From positions 63,509,946 through 63,573,945 of the forward strand of contig OX381720.1 of the NCBI GenBank assembly GCA_947462335.1: a stretch of 64,000 nt of DNA, in the 5' to 3' direction. The DNA is from Harmothoe impar. Its lineage: Eukaryota; Annelida; Polychaeta; Phyllodocida; Polynoidae. Under the pieces are notes generated by a model. That model was not told the origin of the DNA, made no database searches, and saw only the letters and a list, made by a program, of their open reading frames with translations. How positions within the stretch are numbered: position 1 is the stretch's first letter; every line of letters begins with the position of its first letter. Shown here one piece after another: positions 51,125 through 59,736 of this stretch. The position numbers were made by a program, and so were the translations under genes.

Positions 51125-53611
51125 ATGGCCGGACGGCAGCTGGAGGTGGGCGAGGGGGAACGGCCACGCAAAATGGCCAAGTTGCCCCAAGAAGACAGTG
51201 CTGGTGCCGCCAGCCCTGTTACTCTCTCCGAGGAGCAGCTCCTCGAAGAGGAAGACATGGATGTTTCCATGTCCGCATCAGTCCTCACTGAGGCTGAAAA
51301 GCAGAAGATATATGAGGAGGATCGTCTTCTAGCTCTGAAGCTAGAAGAGGAGGAAAACCAACATACCAAGGATGTGTGGGAGATGATCGGCAACCCGAAT
51401 GTTGATCCGGACAACCACCCCAAGGATGAGAAACCAGATAAACTGGTGAGGTCAACTGGTAAGAGTTGCTACGATGGGAGGGAGATGAATCTCCACCCAG
51501 ACGTGATGTCCGCCACGGAGATAGGCCTATCTAGACCTATCCCAGAAGACATAGTGGATATGTTACGCCAGTTTATTGATGTGGGAGCTCTCCGCATCAT
51601 GCCCCCAGAGTGGTTTCGCACCTGGGAAAATTTACAGCAAGGCCTCCGGGTGTGCAAAGCACTTCAGAAGGGTTTGTTCGACGCCGAGATGGCCGACGTC
51701 GGGGTGTGTGTACCCCGGATGACGCGCATCTCGGATGACCAAGGGTGTGGGGCCTTCGGCGCCACGTCCCTTGCTGTAGGTTGCTACCGCAGGTACAATC
51801 CGGTAGGGATGCTAGAACCGAAGTCGGTTGAGGGATATCGGGCCCTAATACGGTCCAATTTATCCTATGAAGTCTATCAGATAGACTACCAACGCATGAA
51901 AGCTATCATGGGGGAGAAAGGCCTCAGCCGTCAAGAAGCTATAGTCGAGACGGTGGAGGAGGTCAAGACTCGTACTAAGAGTTTGACCCAAGCAGAGGAG
52001 AAGGCTGCAGCTAAGGCCAGCAGGGACATCCGAAAGGGTGACTCTGTAGCCCGAACAGGCAGTCCCCACGGTCAGGATATACGGACCGTGGTCGTTGGAG
52101 GGGGTGACTCCCCTTTCATCAAGCCTCGGGGTCGCCAAGCCCTGAGAAATGAGTCAGCGAGGATGAGGAGAGTACCCGACGCCCAGCGGATTATGACCGA
52201 TGGGTCTGTATCAGATAGATCTGATGCGAGCAGTACCTCCCAGGGGAAGTCTGCTGGAGGGGAGGATGACATGGACATTTCTACTCCAAAATCACCTCCC
52301 CATACGACGGATCCGGCTGTGAATGTCGCCCGATCCGACCCGACGCCTGACCCGAAAGTGGCTGACGGACACCAGTCCGACGTCAGTTCGGTAAGTGAGT
52401 CGGGATCCGTCCTGGATAAACACATCTGGAACAATGCCAGAGGTGGATTCCAGGGATTCATTCCCTCCTACTGGGGAGAATGTGCAAAAGGATCGGGGCG
52501 TTTCTCCATCCCGTCCTACATAAATCTGAACGGGAGATCAGATGATGAGGATTGGTGTAGGACCACCAAACGAGATCCTCTCGTGAGCGAGTTTTACGAG
52601 GACTGGCTCAAGAAGATAGATTTCTTTCCGGAAACCTATTACTCCAGGGATCAGAAGGCGAAGATCCGCTGGGCTATCCGACAGTGGGATAGGGACCACC
52701 TAGAATGTCCCTTCCAGAAATGCCAGTCATCTCTGGAATTACAGGTATCCTTCACCACTAGGGCAAGGTACCTACGCCACTTAGTGGAGAACCACACACA
52801 CCACTACGTGGTGTACCAGTGTGATCCGGAGGGAGCAGGTACCTCTACCTGTTCGGGTCACCTGCACCCTAGGCGTGGACGCCTAATTAAGCACATGACC
52901 ATGCTCCATAATATTGGAGGTAGGGAGGCCAGAACCAAGGTAATGGCCCTGCATGAACGCGTGATCGACGAGTTCAGAGAAGTCCTGAGGAAGGACCCGA
53001 AGAGCCTTAATTCTTCTAAGGCCTATTTCTGTGAGGTAGCAGAAAGTAAGTCGAAGCTCACAGTAGCAAGGTTCGCGAAGGTCCCGGGTCCGCGAAAGTT
53101 CGACCTAGACCCGGATAAGTACCCTCCAGAGATGTTCCATCGGTCTGGTAATCGAGGCCGAGGGAGAGGTGGGAGAGAGCCCGACCCAAGAGACTACCGA
53201 GGGCGGGTAGAACCGCTGAGAGGGGATCGGGGACGCTCTCGCTCCACCAGCCCGGCAACCCATGTCAAAAGGGGAGGGACCCTCAGTCTTGAGGAACTGG
53301 ACTCTCGTTATTACACGGAGTCCTCTCATAGTAGTCGAAGCTATGAGGCATCTGCGGATAGATATGGTGACTATCCTGAGATGAACTTGTCGCCTGGACT
53401 AGAGTCCCAGACGCTCCGCCAGACCCCCCAAGATACCCGACGGCGCGAGAATGAACTCGCCCACCAGAGGGAAATCGATAGGGAGCTGGCGCGACGGGGA
53501 CGTCGGAGTCCTGGGGAGGATTATGATGCCTCCCAGTCCTGGTATGACATGGTGCGACATGTGGCGTCCACCTCTTCTGCCCAGGGGGGTGTCCTACCCG
53601 ACGCTAGATAA
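51125..53611 (+). CDS. Extra 3' ORF of the gypsy element, 828 aa, zinc-finger-like
   Basis: An uninterrupted frame from ATG 51125 in an element whose gag and pol are broken. It has no signal peptide or membrane segment, so it is not an envelope gene. The N-terminus is acidic and helical (LSEEQLLEEEDMDV, KIYEEDRLLALKLEEEEN). A middle section is Ser/Asp-rich. Around residues 525-600 two atypical C2H2-like fingers are visible: CPFQKC ... HLVENHTHH, and CDPEG...C ... HMTMLH. The C-terminal quarter is Arg/Gly/Ser-rich (RGRGRGGREPDPRDYRGR, RGRSRSTSP). A nucleic-acid-binding role is likely; the exact function is unknown. Confidence 0.7.
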   Translation: MAGRQLEVGEGERPRKMAKLPQEDSAGAASPVTLSEEQLLEEEDMDVSMSASVLTEAEKQKIYEEDRLLALKLEEEENQHTKDVWEMIGNPNVDPDNHPKDEKPDKLVRSTGKSCYDGREMNLHPDVMSATEIGLSRPIPEDIVDMLRQFIDVGALRIMPPEWFRTWENLQQGLRVCKALQKGLFDAEMADVGVCVPRMTRISDDQGCGAFGATSLAVGCYRRYNPVGMLEPKSVEGYRALIRSNLSYEVYQIDYQRMKAIMGEKGLSRQEAIVETVEEVKTRTKSLTQAEEKAAAKASRDIRKGDSVARTGSPHGQDIRTVVVGGGDSPFIKPRGRQALRNESARMRRVPDAQRIMTDGSVSDRSDASSTSQGKSAGGEDDMDISTPKSPPHTTDPAVNVARSDPTPDPKVADGHQSDVSSVSESGSVLDKHIWNNARGGFQGFIPSYWGECAKGSGRFSIPSYINLNGRSDDEDWCRTTKRDPLVSEFYEDWLKKIDFFPETYYSRDQKAKIRWAIRQWDRDHLECPFQKCQSSLELQVSFTTRARYLRHLVENHTHHYVVYQCDPEGAGTSTCSGHLHPRRGRLIKHMTMLHNIGGREARTKVMALHERVIDEFREVLRKDPKSLNSSKAYFCEVAESKSKLTVARFAKVPGPRKFDLDPDKYPPEMFHRSGNRGRGRGGREPDPRDYRGRVEPLRGDRGRSRSTSPATHVKRGGTLSLEELDSRYYTESSHSSRSYEASADRYGDYPEMNLSPGLESQTLRQTPQDTRRRENELAHQREIDRELARRGRRSPGEDYDASQSWYDMVRHVASTSSAQGGVLPDAR

Positions 53612-54135
53612 CGAGGGGGCCCTACGGGTAGACCTTCGTCTGCCTCGGGACGTGCTGAACCAGCCGCCCCTTCAGGAATACACCAACAGGTGTTAAAGCA
53701 TGCCGGTAGGGATGCTTCGCGGCACCAACAACAGCCGCCACACCATAAGGCATTTAAGCTTTCTCACCGGATCATCGGGCCAGGGGAGGACCCTATGAGA
53801 CCACCCCTCCGCCATCAAAAGTTCCAGTACCAGCACCGGTGACACCACCGGTTAAGCCGGTTCCACCACCAGGGAAGCCGGTTGACGTTAGGAAACCAAC
53901 TGGTGATCCTCCTGGGAAAGCCCAGGATGTCAAAACAAAGAAGGAGAAGCCTTTGGTGACTCTAAAGGTGGCACCAATAGCATCCTACTTTCCGAAGGAT
54001 GCCAAACTGTCCAATCAGATTGGACAGGAAATTCTGGACGACTTCCAGAAGGAGCAACATGCGATGGCCTGTGAGTCCTTTTCAGGACTGGTAATAATTC
54101 TTCGGAATTGGTACACACTTTTTTTAAATTTTTAA
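53612..54135 (+). pseudogene. Probable former C-terminal part of the extra ORF
   Basis: After the TAA at 53609 the same frame stays open for about 75 codons (Pro/His/Gln-rich), then a Pro/Lys-rich frame follows from about 53823 (PPVKPVPPPGKPVDVRKP, IASYFPKDAKLSNQIGQEI). This suggests the ORF was once longer and has lost its end by a stop and a shift. Confidence 0.35.
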
Positions 54136-54158
54136 AAGGTCCTTATCAGGACTATATA

Positions 54159-55129
54159 TGGCTCACTCTCACCAAACCAGTGCAACTAAAAAAGTGACGT
54201 ACATGATCGGCGGACGTACATGATCGGCGGACGTACATGATCGGTGACGTACATGATCGGTGACGTACATGATCGGTGACGTACATGATCGGTGACGTAC
54301 ATGATCGGTGACGTACATGATCGGTGATCTATTGACTGCCCTACCCTTTATAAAGATGATAAAACATAAATAAACCTTACCAAGGTGTACATACGATGTG
54401 TCTCTTGAAATGTAATATGTTAGCAATGTATAGATGCGACTATTAAGGTCATTTTTCATGGCATTTTAATACTGATCATGTACGTCATGTGACGTACATG
54501 ATCGGTGACGTACATGATCGGTGATTTATTGACTGCCCTACCCTTTATGAACATGATAAAACATGAATAAACCTTACCAACGTGTACATATGATGTGTGT
54601 ATTGAAATGTTATGTGTTAGAAATGTATAGATGCGACTATTAAAATCATTTTACATGACATTTCGATCCCGATCATGTACGTCATGTGACGTACATGATC
54701 GGCCATTATTTATTGACTGTCTTAATTACCCTTTCTGACCATATATAAAACATAAATCAATCATAGCAAGGTGTACATATGTTGTAGGTCTAAATATGTA
54801 TAATCATAGACATGTGAAGCAGTGGGTAATGAGGAAATGTTACATGACATTCCAAGCCGATCATGTACGTCATGTGACGTACATGATCGGTTACACATTG
54901 AGCCCCCCCCCTCCGGCCCCTATAAATATTTTGGGAGGTTTTTTTTTCTAATAAACTCCCCAAAGATACATTACAGCCTGTAGGTATGGTTGGGAGAGTT
55001 AAACATCGTAGTGCAGGGGGTAAAAGATGGGTTTTGTACTCTGCCGATCATGTACGTCCGCCGATCATGTACGTCCGCCGATCATGTACGTCACTTTTTT
55101 AGTTGCACTGATTTGGTGAGAGTGAGCCA
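54159..55129. mobile_element. 971-bp foldback/MITE element with palindromic array
   Basis: Inverted ends TGGCTCACTCTCACCAAA / TTTGGTGAGAGTGAGCCA, continuing inward through GTGCAACTAAAAAAGTGACG and its inverse, flanked by TA on both sides (Tc1/mariner-type target). The inside is built from GACGTACATGATCGG units: about eight direct copies at the left, inverted copies at the right, and three palindromic pairs (GATCATGTACGTCATGTGAC...) near 54475, 54670 and 54862. Each pair is followed by a ~170-bp spacer of one family. It encodes no protein. Confidence 0.8.
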
Positions 55130-55385
55130 TATGTAATTTTTGGAAGATAGTTACAATCTATTGGTAACTACTTCAGGTTCTACTAAAACGTATGAGTCAT
55201 ATCATAAGGTAACTATGACAGTGTAATGTCTTAATTTCAATGATATATTGTTTATCATATATTACAAATGACTAATTGTAGTAAAACCCTTTTATGTTTA
55301 GCGTATAGACAAACTACTTCTGGTTGTCAAACTATTTTTTATTATGAGTTTACTACTCAGGTTTTTACCACACCTAGTGTTGTCT

Positions 55386-55393
55386 AGGGGGGG
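55386..55393 (+). other. Polypurine tract
   Basis: AGGGGGGG, three bases before the 3' LTR; the likely plus-strand primer of the gypsy element. Confidence 0.6.
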
Positions 55394-55396
55394 TAG

Positions 55397-55810
55397 TGTA
55401 GGGGTTTACTTCGGTAATCATTTCTATCCAGGTGACCGAGGAGGGTTAGTTCGGCTTGTTCCCGCCTGGCGTTAGTGTGGGCGGTATCCCAGAGGGGGCG
55501 ACTGTCCTCTCTCGGGTACTGCGCACCACTTTTCAGGCGGGAACTTACCGACACGTGACCATGTCGATTTCATATCCAAAGGGGGTATATAAACCTCCCC
55601 TCCTCGTATAGTCGCCAGTCAGTGCAGGCCCAGCTGACTCCCAGCATTACCCTACCCCAATCACTAGATTGAACCAGGACTGCTTCGTCTTACCCTTTGA
55701 GTTAAGACTAGATTCAATTGTAATAGGGATACGTTGAATAAAACACTCTTTCTACTTCGCACTTGGAAACTGACGTTCTTGTTCTCTTTCTGAGATTCCG
55801 AACCACTACA
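55397..55810 (+). repeat. 3' LTR, 414 bp
   Basis: Same length and ends as the 5' LTR, with about nine substitutions (for example CTTC vs CTAC near its start, CTTTGAG vs CTTCGGG near 55700). Confidence 0.92.
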
Positions 55811-57445
55811 ACATCAATAACTAGTAGATACAATTATGTGGTTAGTCTAATTAATTGTTTAGACCCTTGGTTCAAATCAAAATGCAAAAGAATGACACAT
55901 ATCTATCTCGACGAACAAAAACTGTTGAAATAATAGCTTAAAAATAAAACATTTTGCTGCATAACAATGACATATCAATTAAACCATGTGAAACTAATGG
56001 CATTGAACCCAAAATTATTACAATTTCTTGGGTTTCCACATCTATAACCACAACAAATATTCAATGCAAATACCCCATGAATTATTCAAGCATATCTTAA
56101 ATCATTCTACTGCCTCCAGAGGCTAATTCATAACAAAGTATTAAACATAACTATTGCATCTATTGGAGATATGTATATCAAATTAAGGTTTAACACCTGA
56201 GTGATATGCCTATTATTGTAGTTGACCATTGATTAAACATAACCATATTGACAAAATTATTTTAGGATGTCTAAAATCCTGTAGATGTCCCATAGTTATT
56301 ATGCATATGTCACAAAATTGTCAAAAAATGAAATTCAAATAGTTATATATACATGTGGTAATGCTAACCAGGTTACTGTCCCCCTTTTTGTGTGTTACAC
56401 ATATTTTGTGAGTAAAAAGATATTTCAAGTATCTAAATGTCTCTGAGGCTATATATATATATATAAATACAAAATCTGAATAGAGATGTGTGTGGCTATG
56501 TCCTTGGTACAAAATAAAGGTATCTAAATCCAATAATACTATGGAAGTGTTCAAAAGGTGTTGAAAACTGGTCTTTTGTAGTCGCATAGGTTATATAAGC
56601 AAAGGTTGTGTCTAACTATAGGGTCATTGTCCAGAGGGGTGTCACTGGGATACAGCCATGAATAGCCAGCTTTGTACTCAGGGGACTGACTTCCCAGAAA
56701 TAGCCAGCTGTTTTCCTGGGCCATTGTCTGTCCAATCCCAGTCTTTGTCCAGTTGTATTGGGTGGTTAAACAAAGCTGACGTGGCATAGTGTCAGCCATC
56801 TTGAAATTGGACTTATTGCTTGGGTAGTGGGTAGGTGCCTTCAGTATAGCACAATAATAATGTAAAATGGCAATGTTGATTTTTAAGCATAATAGCAAAT
56901 AGACAAACAATTTCTTATGTAAATATACAAAACAACCGTGTTTGCAATATTGGTTGTCTATTTGAAGAGAATAGTTACTTGTCAGTTGAAATAGACATGC
57001 AGATCCTGCATGGCAGGGTATGGTGTTAGACTTGAAGGGAAGAGGTTTGGTTTTGACTGCCAATCAGTGTAATTATACAGTTCTCCTGGTGTAATGTGGA
57101 GAATCAGCTGGGTGTATTTTCAAACTGGTTGGGTGTGTAAAAGGGCCTTGGTGAGAAAGGAAGTGCCTGGTGGTGTGTGAAGGTGCCTGGTGGCATGTAG
57201 AGGTGTCCATTAGTGGTGTGTATGGGTCCAGAGTCTATTTAAGAATATATACATAATTCCTCTTTGCTATGCTGTATGGTGTTCTAGTCTGACAATGATA
57301 TTGTATGTCCCAAGTTGTTAGATGGAGTGGGAGGAGGCACTGGTCCTCAGCACTGGTCCTCCTCAGTGCATGGAAAAATGTTTTATATTAATAATCTCCT
57401 TCCTTTATGATGTGTGGTACAAGGTCGAGCCTGGTTCTCCACCAG
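55811..57445. other. No supported gene
   Basis: AT-rich flank. A 170-codon minus-strand frame (57063-56551) has no initiation codon other than TTG and no recognisable features, so it is not listed as a gene. Confidence 0.45.
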
Positions 57446-57651
57446 TGTTACAGGCTACTGGCCCATATTGATAATAACTATAAGGGGGCTCCTATAGATG
57501 GTAGATGTAAGGAAGGAGGCAGGAACAGGTGTGTAGGGTTAGGTGTTTATTCCCCAACTGACTGGGTATACTCAGTGGCCACAGCCCTCCAGGCTGCGCA
57601 CCACCCATGCATGACAATAGGTGTGACTTACCATCCCACCTATATATAACA
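57446..57651 (+). repeat. 206-bp dispersed repeat, copy 2
   Basis: Same length and nearly identical to 40242-40447, in the same orientation, 17.2 kb away. Confidence 0.8.
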
Positions 57652-58537
57652 ATTGGAGCAGGAAGAAGGTCATGGAGCATCTCTTATCATTTCTCGACAT
57701 GGGGCATGGGCATTTCTTAAAATCGACATGGGCCAAAGCCTTATTTGGGTACAGAGAGATCCCCCCAAAATCACAAAGTCGCCTGTTTTAGGTATGAGTC
57801 ATTTATTGCCAGCGAGGGAGGGGCCGAACCTTAGTGGATATCTGAAGCGTCATAATAATTCAGGGGTAAGGCAAACAGTTTCAAGGTGGGGGATGGGGGT
57901 GGGGGACAAAGGCGGTTTCTGGCCAACTTTGACCCTTTTTAGTTTTGACCTTTTTTAGGGTTGGTCAAAAGTGGCACCATGTCCCCCCCCCCGCCTGCCC
58001 CCTGTCGATTACTTTTACATCAATTGTTTTATAGCTAGAAAAAAATATATAAATAATAAGAACATCAAAAATGTAATAAACTTTTCTTTATAAGTCTTTA
58101 TGAAATCGTTTTCACCCTGCAGCACCCTAATGCCCTGCGGAATTAAAAATCTGCATGACCAAATACTTTCACTAAAGTTTTGTATAGTAATTGAAAACAA
58201 TGTGTTAGAATAATAAGCAACCTGGACAGTATACAATTACTTTAATGATGTGTCAAAATAAAATCTCCAAAAGATTCAGGCTTATTCTAGCGTAAAAAAA
58301 ACAACCCTAATAATAAAAGCAGGGGTGGGTTGAAGAATGAAGACCAATGAAAAGGGAATAGCCTATCAGCATAATAAACGCTCAATTAGAGCCTATATAT
58401 TATGACCCCTATACCTGACCAATACGTTGTATACAGATCAACATCCTCTGAATATATGTTACATGTGCAAGGCCAGAACTATTGTGATAAACCTCAACCC
58501 CCTCCCCCTCCCCATAAACTAATTTGAAGATTCTTAC
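57652..58537. other. No supported gene
   Basis: Non-coding sequence with GGTCAAAAGT and C-run strings near 57950-58000. Confidence 0.4.
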
Positions 58538-58705
58538 TTTCAGAAAATTAGGAGTTCTTTGTTCTGCCAGATCTGTGATATTTCTGCAGGGCATTTCCAA
58601 TGTCCAGTAGGATTTCAAGAAAATCCAAAATAGAATTAGGGTCAGCCCCAAAACGATACTTCGGCACAACTCTAGAGGGATGCCAACAAAGTAGAACGAA
58701 GCCAG
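58538..58705 (-). other. Candidate first exon of a minus-strand host gene
   Basis: A minus-strand TATAAAAG (58725-58732) is followed about 130 bp later by an ATG (58592-58594) that opens 19 codons (MPCRNITDLAEQRTPNFLK) ending in phase 0 at a donor GTAAGA. The same strand and phase as the GTPase exons at 23.6-39 kb make it a possible first exon of that gene, but the linking exons were not found. Confidence 0.25.
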
Positions 58706-58724
58706 CAAAACTAGTGGGTGGGGG

Positions 58725-58732
58725 CTTTTATA
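58725..58732 (-). promoter_or_regulatory. TATA box, minus strand
   Basis: TATAAAAG on the minus strand, about 100 bp from the edge of Polinton 2. Confidence 0.35.
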
Positions 58733-58832
58733 CCTGGTTGGGGGGGAGGAGTCGGAAGGATATTGCTGATGTGAGAAACTTCGGGAGTGTCTCAAGCCCA
58801 GGTCATCAGGATCGGCATGATGCTTGAATGCA

Positions 58833-59600
58833 AGTAGTATATATTGTATCGGAACGGGACTATGCTTAAGTACTGTTTATTACTCAATCGAGATGCAGCC
58901 AATCGGAGGCCTCCATTTGGTCACGTGGCCGGAAGTGACCTACTTAGGGGATAAGTGGTGACGTCACGTGACCTACTTAGCCAATCAGAGTCCGCCATTT
59001 GGTCACGTGACCGGAAGTGACGTCATATGACCTACTTATGGACCGGAAGTGACGTCATATGACCTACTTAGGGGACCGGAAGTGACGTCATATGACCTAA
59101 TTTAGGATCACGTGACCGGAAGTGACCTGATGAGTCACGTGACCGGAAGTGACGTCACATGACCTAATGGACAACCGGAAGTGACGTCATGTGACCTCAT
59201 TGAGGATCACGTGACCGAAAGTGACCTGATTGATCACGTGACCGGAAGTGACGTCACGCGACTTAATGAAGGGGTCACGCGCTTTAAAATGTTATATATA
59301 TTTTTTTTGGAGAAGGCGAGTCTCTTATTTTTTTTGTAAACCAATAAAAAACACAACAATATAAGTTTGTTTTTTCATTTTATTTTTTAATTAGCGACTG
59401 GAAGAAGTGTGTCTCTTAATTTTTTTGTTTAGGAAGTGATGGTCTTTAGGATCACGTGACCGGAAGTGACCTGATTAGTCACGTGACTAGAAGTGACTTC
59501 ACATGCCCTAATTAGGAGATCAGCAGCGACCGGAGGAAGTGACACTTTAAGAGGACACGCGACTTAATTGTTATAATTTGTTGTTTTTTGACTTACTAAT
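58833..59600. promoter_or_regulatory. Terminal region with ETS-CRE-E-box motif array
   Basis: About ten copies of ACCGGAAGTGAC (some diverged) occur between 58925 and 59540. Six continue as ACCGGAAGTGACGTCA, an ETS site fused to a CRE. Between them are TCACGTGACC E-box palindromes and GTGACCTACTTAG strings shared with Polinton 1. Two CCAAT boxes lie at the outer end. Confidence 0.75.
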
Positions 59601-59736
59601 AAAAGAAGACGTATGAAAATAAAACACAACAATAATTTTATTTTATTTTTTTTATTTTATTTTTTTTCAATTCTAATAAACACTCTATTTTTGAAAAGAT
59701 GCGCTCAATCAATCAATAACACACTTATTATTTTTT

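Larger units (their letters stand above)
43169..55810 (+). mobile_element. Ty3/gypsy LTR retrotransposon with extra 3' ORF, 12.6 kb
   Basis: Bounded by two 414-bp LTRs differing at about nine positions, with a tRNA-His-type primer site and a polypurine tract. Order: gag, aspartic protease, RT, RNase H, integrase (the gypsy order), then a long additional ORF. Gag and pol carry in-frame stops and frameshifts, so this copy is defective. The bases flanking the LTRs (ACAG left, ACAT right) do not form a perfect target duplication. A 971-bp foldback element lies between the extra ORF and the 3' LTR. Confidence 0.92.

Noticed and set aside
43164..55814. Target-site duplication of the young gypsy
   Set aside because: Left ACAG and right ACAT do not match fully, so no duplication is claimed.
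56551..57063. 170-codon minus-strand frame
   Set aside because: No ATG start, no recognisable domain, no conserved pattern, and sequence composition like the surrounding non-coding DNA.
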